Below are positions 22,024-32,071 of a DNA stretch of 64,000 nucleotides, piece after piece. Location: positions 13,005,941 to 13,069,940 of the forward strand of contig OY754339.1 of the NCBI GenBank assembly GCA_963573305.1, given 5' to 3'. A program made the position numbers and the translations under genes. The notes beneath the pieces were generated by a model that worked only from the letters and a program-made list of their open reading frames with translations, searched no databases and had not been told where the DNA came from. Within the stretch, counting starts at the first letter, position 1; every line of letters starts with the position of its first letter. This DNA is from Pyrrhosoma nymphula (Eukaryota; Arthropoda; Insecta; Odonata; Coenagrionidae).

Positions 22024-23040
22024 CTACTCAGATAAAATCGTACTGTCCCATAGGCAGAGGCCCCCGTCCGATAATAATTGCACGTAGTCACTTATGCCTT
22101 CTCTCTTGTTCGGGATTCTTTCAATACGCCAGAGCCGTCGTACCCCATCTACACCTAAACGTAGTCTAGCTGCTCCCCCAAGATGGTTATATTGTAGGTT
22201 GCTCAGTCCAACAGCGGTGTTTTTCGCTATTTGATAAAAATCGTCAGCAGGATTTTTACGACCTGGGCGTATAGAACTTGTGTCTACCCCATATTGAAAG
22301 ACAAATTTTTCATCCAAGTTCCAACTTGTGTACTCCCCGAACCCTGCATGAAAGAAGATTGTCTTTTCTGTTGACAAGTTTATATCTATTAACTCCAGAT
22401 TCATCTTGTCCACCTGTATACGCACAGCTAAATTAGGTCATGTATCAGCCGTGTACATTGACAGCGAATGATCACTAGATCTGAGGGTTGTGACTTTCAT
22501 GTTATCTGGCATCCTGTAATTTACTGGTAGCATTCCTAGTATAGTGGACGATGCATTTAACATACCCATCAACATGCCTGGGCTGGCTCTTATGTATTCG
22601 TAATTTTCGTCAACAGGCTTCAATAGAGGGTACCAATCCAATATTTGGTTTTTGAACATATTCATGTTCTTTGATTCCCAACCTACCGTGTTATAGGAGT
22701 CAACATCAACCTCTTGCATGCCAGGTCCTAATTGTATTCTCTTCAAAGCCATGAACATGTTCCCCATTGTTGCAATCTTAGAGTATAGCTCGCCGTGCTT
22801 GGAGACACTTGGAAGCCCCAGCTTGATCCTCAGGTTGTTGTCAAAAAGAAAGTGATTTATGGTGGCAAAGCATGCTGGCTGTAGACATTCATTCCATTTC
22901 TTGGCGTCTTGTGTACCATCCATTGCAAATTTCTAAGAGGTCACAGCGGCATTTTGTCTTGTGCTTATTATCTTCAACTTCTTTTCTTCACCACCAATTG
23001 CTATTGTGGCCCCTTCTACTCTTTTGCTGAGTTTTAGAGC
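22024..23040 (-). pseudogene. unidentified protein, copy 1; possible endogenous viral element
   Basis: Minus-strand reading from about 23040 gives KRVEGATIAIGGEEKKLKII, an in-frame stop near 22934, then LRIKLGLPSVSKHGELYSKI and NMKVTTLRSSDHSLSMYTAD. A further TGA at the 22438/22425 junction follows, then LEATFNLD-like hydrophobic segments such as IFFHAGFGEYTSWNLDEKF, and an end at WDSTILSE. Roughly 330 codons survive and were evidently one protein of about 420 residues or less. No transposase, RT, protease or zinc-finger motif is present. Its size and beta-rich, compact-looking sequence suggest a viral capsid or nucleoprotein captured in the genome, but I could not name a family. A partial second copy is at 25574-26290. 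Confidence 0.4.
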
Positions 23041-23141
23041 AAATTCTTCCTGTACATGTTAGGAACATCCTCAAAAATACATTCCCAGATGCAATGGCTC
23101 TTCTGTCCTTCTTTCCCCTCTCTTTATGTTTAATATAGGAA

Positions 23142-23264
23142 CACCAAATCCCCACGGGCAATTCTACACCAATTTATCGCCGCCCCTATCGAGTGCCATA
23201 CCACCAAAAGGAAGTGATTCAAACCCTTGTGGACGAGCAGTTAAAGGCCGGGATCATTGTCCCT
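23142..23264 (+). pseudogene. Ty3/gypsy reverse transcriptase scrap
   Basis: A plus-strand stretch of 41 codons reads PIYRRPYRVPYHQKEVIQTL then VDEQLKAGIIVP before TAA. This is the characteristic entry into a Ty3/gypsy RT ('PYR.P...K..I...V.E.L..GII.PS'). The rest of the RT is missing, so it is a short fragment left by rearrangement. It is not related in strand or position to the gypsy element at 46.7-48.3 kb. Confidence 0.65.
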
Positions 23265-23274
23265 TAACCTTGAG

Positions 23275-23358
23275 TTGTACCTTAACGCTAATAAAGTGGA
23301 ATTATGCAAAAGGACAAGGGAATGTGACTTATTCCTTAATCCCCTTCCTCGCGTTCTC
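23275..23358. repeat. 84-bp repeat, copy 1 (second at 25512-25595)
   Basis: The segment beginning GTTGTACCTTAACGCTAATA recurs at 25512-25595 with two or three differences, in the same orientation. In both places it sits next to the unidentified protein copies, but on opposite sides of them. It suggests a rearranged larger repeat. Confidence 0.7.
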
Positions 23359-23599
23359 TGGCGAGCCGGGGAGAGTTACAGAACGATTATTATGCCTTAA
23401 TAAGTAATTAATTTCACTGGGCCAATAAAACCAGCGAATATTTGCGAAGAGCTATAGGTCTGAAAATCTCCTAAGTCCGGCTGAAGACTACAAACGCTCT
23501 GGCTACGCATATTCAAAACACAAGGTATTTTTAGAGATGTCGTAGAGGCAAGCCAAACGAGTAATATTTTCATATTATTTAAACTATGCAATTTCCATT

Positions 23600-24206
23600 A
23601 CTTCCACCTGCCACTTGGGTATGCACAAGAAGTTTCTTATATGCCGACTGGAATTGCCGAGCTGTGGGGTTATTATTGAACCCACCTTTGGAAGAAAAAA
23701 AGCTCTACGTGATCCTGGCTAAGCCTATACAATGGGACATATGTGATGTCCCGTGGATGCTCTGCCATGAGGTAGTCTAACAACCCAAGGGTACTTTTAA
23801 TGGCTACTTGAAACCCAAGAAATCCCATTCTCCTGAGGGAGACATTCATGCACATACCATCACTGTCTTTCAGGTTTCATTTATAGTCACTGGCTTTCAA
23901 TAGGAACTTCCTCACCTCCTCAACGTTGCCTGAATTTAGGGGCTTCTTCCACCCTTGCTGGAGAATGTTCCGGGAGTTGAGGACATCGAACAACCTATTG
24001 ATAATTCGCAGAAATTTGCAAAATGGTGAAGCACCTAGAAATCCACAAACTCCAACTTCTTCACACAGTTCAATAGCATCAGCAACCGAGTCACTTAGCA
24101 CCTGGGAGGCCAACTTCACCTTCATCTTATATCTCCTCCAAGTCATGTGTGCAGACCTTAGCTTATTCCCCAGATGGAAGCCTTTTGTAGCCCGAAGGTC
24201 GTGCAA
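23600..24206 (-). pseudogene. P-element/THAP9-like transposase, C-terminal part
   Basis: The minus strand reads RATKGFHLGNKLRSAHMTWR, RYKMKVKLASQVLSDSVADA and FLRIINRLFDVLNSRN, then RRMGFLGFQVAIKSTLGLLD and YRLSQDHVELFFF, and after a frame change KGGFNNNPTARQFQSAYKKL. These are the successive conserved blocks of the P-element transposase family (Tnp_P_element, THAP9 in vertebrates), including the 'SQD..E.FF....GG..NNPT' C-terminal block. A stop at about 23877 and a frameshift at about 23690 break it. The enzyme would excise and insert DNA through an RNase H-like DDE core. Confidence 0.8.
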
Positions 24207-24221
24207 TTTCTCATTATATCC

Positions 24222-24640
24222 CTACTTAATTTTCCCATCAAGCATCACCAGCTTCTCACTCTGCTCATTTCTCACCAATTTCACCATATGTGATGGATCT
24301 GGCAGAACCAGCACTGGCTCCTTACTGACTGGGTGTGGGAATGAAGTGACAAAGTCACTTGGTTGGAATCTGCAGCCCAGAATTTTGGCCATTGTCATAT
24401 TGGCTGCAGCTCCGTCAAAAGTGATGGACTTGACATATATCCCAACCCCGTGCACAGCAGTTAAAACTTGGGTAACAGCACTTGCCTTCTGTTCTGCAGT
24501 CATGCCATCACTAAAAAAATATGCCACTGGCAGTTTCCAGGAGACAAATTCTAGCTAACAAGCATTAAAACCAAGACCTCCTTGGCTACTAGCATGTAAT
24601 CAGCGGCAATATCTTTTCCGAAATCAACCTGCATCCTGGT
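24222..24640 (-). pseudogene. P-element/THAP9-like transposase, central part
   Basis: The frame reads DFGKDIAADYMLVAKEVLVL upstream and SDGMTAEQKASAVTQVLTAV, then SITFDGAAANMTMAKILGC and VLVLPDPSHMVKLVRNEQSE. This covers the RNase H-fold segment with the 'D....N......G' block and the 'PD..H..K..RN' block typical of P-element transposases. A lesion near 24540 interrupts the conserved 'SWKLP..YFF' stretch, which is intact in the second copy at 26300-26427. It continues in the same orientation into 23600-24206. Confidence 0.75.
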
Positions 24641-24715
24641 TAAACCGTGAGTTCATTATGGATTAATATCCTCTTTTGAAGAGGTATTCCATTACATCCA
24701 ACATGTTCAGGATAC

Positions 24716-25270
24716 TCAATTTAATGCCAGTTTGCGCACCGGCTTCCAATATCCTGTGCCTATTTTGATAACCTCAATTAAACTTTTAAATTTTAACAGT
24801 TCAGACTTTTTGCCCTCCTTATTATCATTGGTAATTGCTCCCTTCAACCGTCTGACATTCATCAGGTTGAACCAAATTAAAACCTGGTTGAGAAACCACA
24901 CTGTTGTTTTAGCAGTGCGAGTCATAAGTCCCAGGTTCACCAAAGTCTTCAGAGCAGAGAGGGTTTCATGACTGAAAACATGAAGTGCCAAATTGACCAT
25001 CTTATGATACTTCCCTGGGTTTAGAGTCTTTAATTTGATATTTGGTGCCAGTTTCAACTCCTTCTGCTGGATATTATGAAGGGTACGTAGATGGTTTGCA
25101 CTAAAAATGTTGCTAGGCCACCCATATTCTTTTCCTCCAGCTTCTGGCAACAGAAAATCATGGGCCAATGGTGCACTTCGCAAAATCTTAAGCAGGTGTG
25201 GCGCATCAGGAAAAAAATAATGCCTTTCATTAAGTCTGGCAGGGTGAGGCTCACTTATGAGTATTTCCCC
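24716..25270 (-). pseudogene. second P-element-like transposase fragment, different family
   Basis: The minus strand reads FFPDAPHLLKILRSAPLAHD and SNIFSANHLRTLHNIQQKEL, then NPGKYHKMVNLALHVFSHET and KTTVWFLNQVLIWFNLMNVR. The 'PD.PHLLK..R' motif, followed by the helical insertion and a 'K..KM.V..A..V.S......L' block, matches the same domain as 23877-24206 but at low identity, so this is another P-like family. Upstream and downstream parts are absent. It appears to be a fragment wedged between the pieces of the first family. Confidence 0.7.
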
Positions 25271-25511
25271 ACTCTAACTCCATAGCTTCTCCAAAAACCA
25301 AAAATACGGAAGGAATCAAGAAAAAGTTAGTCGCAAAAGTGACTCAGAGCGATTTTAATCGTATTCTAAAGTTTAGCATTCATACTACTGTGAAAAATGA
25401 TAGTCATTCTTCTATTTGACTTCACACATATAAAGCAATGAAAAGCAGAGATTCCTTTATTAATATTTAATTTCAGTTGGCTTGTGGACGACGTGCGGGG
25501 TGGCTAAAGGA

Positions 25512-25595
25512 GTTGTACCTTAACGCTAATAAAGTGGAGTTATGCAAAAGGACAAGGGAATGTGACTTATTCCTTAATCCCCATCCTCGCGTTCC
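25512..25595. repeat. 84-bp repeat, copy 2
   Basis: Direct repeat of 23275-23358, here adjoining the low-coordinate end of the second copy of the unidentified protein. Confidence 0.7.
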
Positions 25596-26290
25596 CTCTG
25601 CGTAGTGAAGTGTGATTTGGAGAGTGATGTCTTTTCTAGATGGCAATTCGTACTATCCCATAGGCACAGGCCCTTGTCCGATAATAATTGCACGTAGTCA
25701 CTTATGCCTTCTCTCTTGTTCGGGATTCTTTCTATACGCCAGAGCCGTCGTACCCCATCTACACCTAAACGTAGTCTAGCTGCTCCCCCAAGATGGTTAT
25801 ATTGTAGGTTGCTCAGTCCAACAGCGGTGTTTTTCGCTATTTGATAGAAATCGTCAGCAGGATTTTTACGACCTGGGCGTATAGAACTTGTGTCTACCCC
25901 GCATTGAGAGACAAATTTTTCATCCAAGTTCCCACTTGTGTACTCCCCGAACCCTGCATGAAAGAAGATTGTCTTTTCTGTTGACAAGTTTATACCTATT
26001 ATTTCAACATTCATCTTGTCCACCTGTATACACACAGCTAAATTAGGTCAAAGTATAGCTCGCCGTGCTTGGAGACACTTGGAAGCCCCAGCTTGATCCT
26101 CAGGTTGTTGTCAAAAAGAAAGTGATTTATGGTGGCAAAGCATGCCGGCTGTAGACATTCATTCCATTTCCATGCGTCTTGTGTACCATGCATTGCAAAT
26201 TTCTCAGAGGTCACAGCGGCATTTTGTCTTGTGCTTATTATCTTCAACTTCTTTTCTTCACCAACAATTGCTATTGTGGCCCCTTCTAAA
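25574..26290 (-). pseudogene. unidentified protein, copy 2 (internal deletion)
   Basis: It matches 22024-23040. 25610-26036 carries the C-terminal third (FHAGFGEYTSGNLDEKFVSQ, VDTSSIRPGRKNPADDFYQI, RLWRIERIPNKREGISDYVQ). 26040-26290 carries the N-terminal segment (EGATIAIVGEEKKLKIISTR ... LRIKLGLPSVSKHGELY). The middle portion found at 22442-22780 in copy 1 is deleted here. Conversely, this copy lacks one of copy 1's stops (SEKFAMHG instead of a stop before KFAMDG). At 26290 its N-terminus is joined in frame to a P-element transposase. Confidence 0.45.
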
Positions 26291-26860
26291 CAACAACACT
26301 TGTTTGAAACAACACTTGCCTTCTGTTCTGCAGTCATGCCATCACTAAAAAAATATGCCACTGGCAGTTTCCAGGAGACATTAATGCTAACAAGCATTAA
26401 AACCAAGACCTCCTTGGCTACTGGCATGTAGTCAGCGGTAATACTTTTTCCCGAAATCTACGTACCAGTGGTACTGGTATCCATCCCATTCCACGTGCTT
26501 CCTGATGGCCATCTCATCCATTACCAAACTGCATTGCATGGGCGTGGTGGATTCCTTGGCTGCACATTTCAAAGTGTTCATAGACTCAACGGTAATGCCA
26601 GGCTTGCCATCGATACTGCTGTACCACTTAGAGAGTGTCCTAGGGGGGAGAAGACAAGTACTGCAATTGCGTCTCACATATTGATATGCTTTGGGGGAAT
26701 AGAAGTGCAGAGTCAGGGCAAAAGCCCTCAGCTCAGGGTCATACTTCCTTGCTACACTTTCTCATTAGCCTTCCTAGCAACTTTGGTGAGAAGACTTTTT
26801 GAGGAACATGAGAGTTTGTTTAACTCTACATCCATCACTTTCCTTTTCTTTAATCTAGGG
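26291..26860 (-). pseudogene. P-element/THAP9-like transposase, N-terminal half (copy 1)
   Basis: Read from 26830 down: ARKYDPELRAFALTLHFYSP, KAYQYVRRNCSTCLLPPRTL and SKWYSSIDGKPGITVESM, then CSLVMDEMAIRKHVEWDGYQ, and after a frameshift near 26440 KEVLVLMLVSINVSWKLPVA. The 'LPH..TL..W....' helix-turn-helix-like block, the catalytic 'DE....' block and 'SWK.P..Y.F' are standard P-element transposase features. The frame then runs without a stop into foreign sequence at about 26290. Compared with the duplicate at 29156-29660 it has lost about 300 bp near 26820. Confidence 0.75.
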
Positions 26861-27408
26861 CTTGGCTGAAAATTCTGTTAGTAGAATAAAAAAATGCTAT
26901 GGCTAAGTTTAACACGGAAAACAATTAAAAATTACAATGGAGTTGTTAAACCTCATTTTCACCAACTTCACTTCATTAATGCAATTTTTGTATATTTATT
27001 CATTTGCTAGGTTCATACTCATGACATTTATTCATGATATTTCTCAATTCTTCCAAGAAATTGAAATTTTTATTTCCTCCTTTTCCATCCACAGAAGCAT
27101 AAAAGTCCACTATCACTTATCATTGAATACCTACTTTCATTTGAACCAACAGTAATCTGACGGATACTTACTAAAACATTAAGAATCTAGCCCATACCTT
27201 GATTGCCATGCACACTAACATCAACACCTGACCATTATGCCAGTTGAGTCGACATATCTATTCATAGATTATGCTGGAAAACTATTAATGAAAGGAATTA
27301 TTGAAACATTATCACTTACAGTCTGAAAATATGCTGGGATCATTTTAGGCACAGCATTTTCTCTGATCCTAACACAACACAAGCTGGTCCTGTCAACGTC
27401 TTCAGGGG
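26861..27408 (-). repeat. P-element intron plus THAP exon remnant, duplicated
   Basis: This block is about 95% similar by eye to 29670-30215, offset about 2.8 kb. At its upper end the minus strand reads DRTSLCCVRIRENAVPKMIP and AYFQT before a GTAAGT donor at about 27320. That is the C-terminal part of a THAP zinc-binding domain, including the AVP-type motif. The remainder is intron. It stops sharply at 27408, where the Harbinger fragment begins. Confidence 0.7.
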
Positions 27409-27591
27409 GGCTATGCCTGAGTTTTCATTCGCATGCGAGTGAGTGAAAACCGAGGGGTCACGTGACCGTTTCTCGAACGACGGGTGAATTTGGTATGCTT
27501 GAGTTGGGGGAGTTCACTCGTACGTACGAGAATTCACTCACTCACTCAAAGCAAGTGAAAACCTTCTCGTACGTGCGAATAAACAACAAAC

Positions 27592-27825
27592 ATGGCGCTG
27601 GCATTGTTACGCTTGCAAGTGTTTGAAGATTTAGAAGAGGAAGAACAAGCGGCACAAGGAGTTCCTCGGGAATTACGGGAACGGAAATCGCCCTTTGAGT
27701 TAGACGATTCAAAATTTATTAAATTGTATCGTCTAACTAAAGCTGTGACCACGGAACTAATCACAGATTTTACTCCGTTTATGAGGGCACCTTTGCAATC
27801 ATCAGCTCTAAGCATCGAAATAAAG
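27592..27825 (+). CDS. HARBI1-like Harbinger transposase, first exon
   Basis: Starting at ATG 27592, 78 codons read MALALLRLQVFEDLEEEEQA ... SKFIKLYRLTKAVTTELITD and RAPLQSSALSIEIK. An acidic start, then 'F...YRL.K.....L' and 'LSIE.KVL.AL' is the layout of the N-terminal helical domain of HARBI1-like nucleases. The exon ends at AAG before GTTATT, a weak donor, just where the family reads K-V-L. No later exon with the DDE triad is found in the window, so the gene is truncated. The open, stop-free exon suggests fairly recent activity. Confidence 0.6.
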
Positions 27826-28196
27826 GTTATTTTCATTTATTTTAATTTTGTCATTGACGTATTGCACTTAAATATTTGCAGTTAATAATACTAGTTTTTA
27901 CAGCGAAAATAGAGAAACAATTGAACAATTAATATTGACCAAGTATCGAGGCTTTGAAATTTAATAATTCCATTGAATATTCAGCTCAATCTGATTGTTC
28001 AAGCACACATCAAAGTGAAGGGCAGGATGACAATTTTCACAGGCAGTAAATGGCTCGCACACAATATCATTGCGTAATTTGTCTGAGTATGTGAATACCA
28101 AATCAAGATGATATTCTGTTAAGTTAATTCCATAGGTAGGTATAGGAATCAGCAAGCAAAAAATGGGAATTGCCAAGAAAAACAATATCTCAATGC

Positions 28197-28436
28197 TCAC
28201 TTCTTTAATTCTGTCAATATATTTTCCATTACAACCATCATTCTCACCCCAAATCTCTCCATTGCTTCCACCTTCCTCCTTTCCAATCTCACTCTTTCCT
28301 CCTTCAGTTCCAATTACCTCTGCTCCAATTCCACTCTCCTCTCTTCTACAATCAACTTTCTCTCCTCCAGGAAAATCTTCTCCTTCTCCACCTGAACTAA
28401 TGTCTGCTGCATCCCGCGACCTTTCCATGTAGTTTT
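28197..28436 (-). pseudogene. SANT-like Harbinger accessory protein, coiled-coil exon
   Basis: After an acceptor ACTCTCAG (28437-28444), the frame closed by TGA at 28197 reads VQVEKEKIFLEERKLIVEER and, past an in-frame TAA, ERVRLERRKVEAMERFGVRM. This Glu/Lys/Leu heptad-rich coiled coil is the usual C-terminus of Myb/SANT-like proteins of Harbinger elements. The frame joined by the upstream donor differs, so a 1-base indel near 28410 plus the TAA have broken it. Confidence 0.55.
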
Positions 28437-28815
28437 CTGAGAGTAAAAAACAAGAACGAATTAACTCCAGTGGAGTTAGTAACAATTATGTCCCTTAGCA
28501 TGCAAAAGAAGGCAAGTATGAGATTTTTCCATAATTAGCAAGAGCAAGACAAGGTACCCATGAGGCCTTTCTTGACACCAGCACATTGGCTTATCTCGAA
28601 CACTATTTGACATTCAGTCTTCATGACTGAAAGTTGACAAATCTTAAGGATTACTTAAATAGAATAGAGAAACATGCAAAGTAAAGACCATTGGAACTAT
28701 GTATTCCAACAATAGAAATGTGTGGCATTTTATTGTTGGGTTTGACTTATACTCAAATATGTGACATATGTCTGGTGAATTAGAGACTACTGACTATTTC
28801 ACTGCTAACACTCAC

Positions 28816-29062
28816 TCTCTATTCTCCTCTTTTTCGCTGGAGGGCAGATAGGGGTATTTTCAGTTGGTGATGGGGCCGTTAGAGTTATAGTTTGGGATGT
28901 GGTGGGGGTACATGATGAGGATTTAGTAGGAGGGGTACTGGGATGAGGTTCTGAAGCTGAGGGTAAGGGTATTGAGGGGACAGTGGGTATGGGTACTTCA
29001 ACAGTAGAGGCTAGGGGCGAGTCAGGGATCGTGAATGTAACAATGTTTCCTATTTCGTTTCC
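28816..29062 (-). pseudogene. SANT-like Harbinger accessory protein, Pro/Ser-rich exon
   Basis: Bounded by an acceptor TTTTTACAG (to 29063) and a GTGAGT donor (28815 down). It encodes GNEIGNIVTFTIPDSPLAST, a Pro/Ser/Thr-rich linker (SEPHPSTPPTKSSSCTPTTS), and a basic CPPAKKRRIES end that looks like a nuclear localisation signal. The homologous gene at 42.4-43.4 kb has the same architecture: SANT part, Pro/Ser linker, basic patch, coiled coil. The DNA-binding exon is missing here. Confidence 0.55.
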
Positions 29063-29155
29063 CTGTAAAAATAAATAATTCTGTTTGAAAAGTATAGACA
29101 TGAAATAAATTCATAATGAGCACTACTGACATATTACTAAAATGACTGAAATTGC

Positions 29156-29665
29156 TGCTGTACCACTTAGAGAGTGTCCTAGGATGGGGAAGACAAGTAC
29201 TGAAATTGTGTCTCACATATTGATATGCTTTGGGGGAATAGAACTGCAGAGTTAGGGCAAAAGCCCTTAGCTCAGGGTCATACTTCCTTGCTACACTTTC
29301 ATTATTAGCCTTCCTAGCAACTCTGGTGAGAAGACTTTTTGAGGAACATGATAGTTTGTTTAACATGCTAAACCCCCCTTCGCCCACCAAGTTTTGATGC
29401 CGCAAATCACTCAACACCTTTGAAAGCGCAGCCTTCTTATTCACTTTCCTCTTTGTTTGCTGAAAGGCTCTGACCTTCCTCCTGGCAGCTTTGTACTATG
29501 CTGTAGTTCTTTTCACCTCAATTTTAAGCTACCTGATTTGATCTGTCAGCTGCTCCATCTCTGGAGAGACGTTGTCATTGCAATGAGAAGTTGAAGGTTC
29601 AGCTTCTGGATGTGGTTCTGGAGCCGGGGGATGCTCTACATCCATCACCTTTCTTTTCTTTAATC
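29156..29665 (-). pseudogene. P-element/THAP9-like transposase exon (copy 2)
   Basis: The minus strand reads EHPPAPEPHPEAEPSTSHCN, MEQLTDQIR, a TAG, then a second TAG a few codons on, KRKVNKKAALSKVLSDLRHQ, NELVGEGG-like sequence, ARKYDPELRAFALTLQFYSP and LPHPRTLSKWYSS. This is the linker, coiled coil and N-terminal domain of a THAP9-like transposase with two nonsense codons in the coil. Copy 1 (26621-26860) has deleted the central part. At 29155 the homology stops and Harbinger-side sequence begins. Confidence 0.7.
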
Positions 29666-30215
29666 TAGGGCTTGGCTGAAAATTCTGTTAGTAGAATAAA
29701 AAAATGCTATGGCTAAGTTTAACACGGAAAACAATTAAAAATTACACTGGAGCTGTTAAACCTCATTTTCACCAACTTCACTTCATTAATGCAATTTTGT
29801 ATATTTACTCATTTTCTAGGTTCATACTCATGACATTTATTCATGATATTTCTCAATTCTTCCAAGAAATTGAAATTTTTATTTCCTCCTTTTCCATCCA
29901 CAGAAGCATAAAAGTCCACAATCACTTATCATTGAATACCTACTTTCATTTGAACCAAGAGTAATCTGAAGGATACTTACTAAAACATTTAGAATCTAGC
30001 CCATACCTTGATTGCCATGTACATTAACATGAACACCTGACCATTATGCCAGTTGAGTCGTCATATCTATACATAGATTATGCTGGAAAACTACTAATGA
30101 AAGGAATTATTGAAACAATATCACTTACAGTCTGAAGATATGCTGGGAACACTTAAGGCTCAGCATTTTCTCTGATCCTAACACAACACAAGCTGGTCCT
30201 GTCAATGTCTTCAGG
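29666..30215. repeat. P-element intron, second copy of 26861-27408
   Basis: Direct repeat partner of 26861-27408, covering the intron between the THAP exon and the transposase core. The open frame in it (FHQLHFINAILYIYSFSRF) is shared by both copies but is intronic and shows no domain. Confidence 0.7.
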
Positions 30216-30330
30216 AATAAAATGCTCCGAGCAGAGAACTCTCTTGGTGCTTGGAGTCCAGCTCTCCCTTCTAACAGCTTTCACCCATGCCTCCCTCCTT
30301 TGGTGGGGGGAATCAGGAAACAGAAAATAG
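30157..30330 (-). pseudogene. THAP zinc-finger exon of P-element-like transposase
   Basis: The minus strand reads FPDSPHQRREAWVKAVRRES and STKRVLCSEHFIPEDIDRTS, ending NAEP before TAA. This is the second half of a THAP DNA-binding domain: 'FP....R..W..A..R......S.VCS.HF...D', with the Cys and His of the C2CH zinc site visible in CSEHF. The first half, with the C..C pair, should be on an upstream exon that I do not find. The other copy has VPKMIP where this one has a stop, so this copy is broken. Confidence 0.7.
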
Positions 30331-31394
30331 TTACAAAAAGTAGATATCATCGAAATACACAACTTAGAATTAAATCATATAGCACAAGTTATTTATTAAA
30401 TAATACTACTCCCATTTCTATTTTGATTGACTTATGCTGCCACTGCTAAGTAGCAGCGTTAGGAACTACGTGTTCGATGGTAACCAACGCGCATTCACTC
30501 GGCGCCTACCGGGAATGATGGACGTTAAGTTAGTTGAGTGGAGGGGGAATCAGGTACGGTGCACGCTATTTGGAACAGAACTGTTTTTTTTCTCGGTAGA
30601 GGCAATTACCTTCTTTGCCCCCCCCCCCTGGATCCGCCAATGACCTTACCTGCATTCGTTTTGCTCTTCACCACTGGTAACACAATGAGGAAAAACTACA
30701 TTTCCCATGGGTATATGAAAATGTACAGATAAGTTCATTTTTAATGGTTGAAGACAACATTTATACATTGAGTAATGAGTCCCAGAAGGACCCAGGTTAG
30801 TTCTTTTCATTTGAATATATTTTTACTTCATATTCTGAGATATCCAAGATTTGGGTGGTAAGCCAGTTGCCCAAATGCGATGCCCTCCAGCATCAGTGAG
30901 CAGCTGCTGTCCAGCAATCACAGGAGTTACCCTTGGTGCCAATTTGTTTGGATTCCAGTCTTCACCAACTTGCACCATTTGGCCTTTTCCGAAAAGAGAT
31001 TTGGGAAAATCTGATATAAAAATCAAATGAAAATGCATTTGTTTGAGTGCCACTATCAATTTCACTCAGTTGATATAATGAACTTCATGAACAGCTGCTG
31101 AACAGAACACTTGAGTACACATCAAGCACAGTTCCTGAACAGTTTACAAAATTAGTTCATGAACAGCTGCTGACAGATCAGGCCGATAAGTTCACCCAAA
31201 CATCCACCAATGCTGCTACACAGTTTTACATGCCCATAATACCAATGCCCCCATAAACTGTTCATATAATCAGGTGTTGATTATATTTTATTCTTCAAAA
31301 ATATAACCCAAAAAAATCACAGCGCGTCTCAGTGTGCTCGGTTCCTCCAGAAGGGGCCAGGAAATACATAAAATGGTACATAGTCAAGCTGCAC
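30331..31394. other. no clear gene; two weak signals
   Basis: At 30607-30642 the minus strand reads CATTGGCGGATCCAGGGGGG, an end-like motif common in arthropod DNA transposons, without a visible partner. At 30823-31025 a minus-strand stretch after a TATATCAG acceptor reads FPKSLFGKGQMVQVGEDWNP and PPKSWISQNMK before a stop. It looks coding, but I do not recognise it. Confidence 0.3.
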
Positions 31395-31481
31395 TCACGG
31401 AATCCTGTCCCAGTGTAACCTCCTCCTCCTCCGATCCGCTTTCCAGGAATAGTGTCCACTCCTCATCGTCCGGCAACTCCA
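31395..31481 (-). CDS. possible small acidic exon, unknown protein
   Basis: The acceptor TTTCGTTTCAG and the donor GTGAGTGC enclose about 87 bases reading LELPDDEEWTLFLESGSEEE, then EVTLGQDS. Both splice signals are good and the acidic reading is stop-free. Its phase does not join cleanly to the possible exon at 30823-31025. Unknown gene, and it may belong to another transposon. Confidence 0.25.
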   Translation of the reverse strand, partial: WSCRTMRSGHYSWKADRRRRRLHWDRIP

Positions 31482-32071
31482 ACTGAAACGAAATTAAATT
31501 TAAAAAAGCTCATGAAAGTGAAAGTACCAATGTTGTAAGTGCACATGAGTGGAAATCAATATAACTACCCACCTAACTCCAGAATGTCTGTGCAGATGAC
31601 ATTTATTACGCCGATGAAACGGGCCTGTATTACAGTGCAACGCCAAATGGTTCTTTGTCACAGTTATGTAGAACTTAACCGTATGAGGATAGGGCACAGC
31701 CTTCTGACCAGGGATTGGTATCTGCCGTGTTAAAGGGAGGTATGCTCCCCCCCCACTTTTTATTCGCCGACGTAGTGAGGATGTCATCGTTCAATGGCAG
31801 CACTGCTGCCCAAAACATCAGATAACTGCCAACAGATGGCAGCACTATCGAGAACCGAGTAAATTACCACCCGTTTGAATCTTGAACGACGCCCGCTGAT
31901 TTAGTTTCTTTCATCTATTCACCGCAAAATGTAAAGGAAGGGTAATTATTCGTCAATGATAACAGAAAAATGATTTTCAAAATGGTTTTTATTTTGAATG
32001 AAAAATCAATGAGTTAAATTCAAGATTTGAAAAATACACAGGTATAAGGTTAATACACTTTAACAAATTTA
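31482..32071. other. no supported gene
   Basis: No recognisable feature apart from a short C-run at about 31747. Short frames here show no domain. Confidence 0.4.

Larger units (their letters stand above)
27409..29155. mobile_element. PIF/Harbinger fragment with transposase exon and SANT-like gene
   Basis: Sequence homologous to the THAP exon stops at 27408. The foreign segment starts GGGGGGCTATGCCTGAG, contains many short inverted repeats (GCATGCGAGTGAGTGAAAAC and ACTCGTACGTACGAG), and then a HARBI1-like first exon on the plus strand. Facing it is a two-exon SANT-type protein on the minus strand, the usual Harbinger gene pair. I could not find the matching right terminal repeat before P-element sequence resumes at 29156, so the right end is lost or diverged. 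Confidence 0.6.

Noticed and set aside
26937..27155. Plus-strand frame repeated at 29704-29964 as a conserved small gene
   Set aside because: Both copies lie in a duplicated P-element intron, which explains the conservation.
27961..28485. 174-codon minus-strand open frame as a protein
   Set aside because: The coiled-coil, SANT-type reading is in the neighbouring frame; this long frame is its Glu/Gly-rich shadow after an indel.
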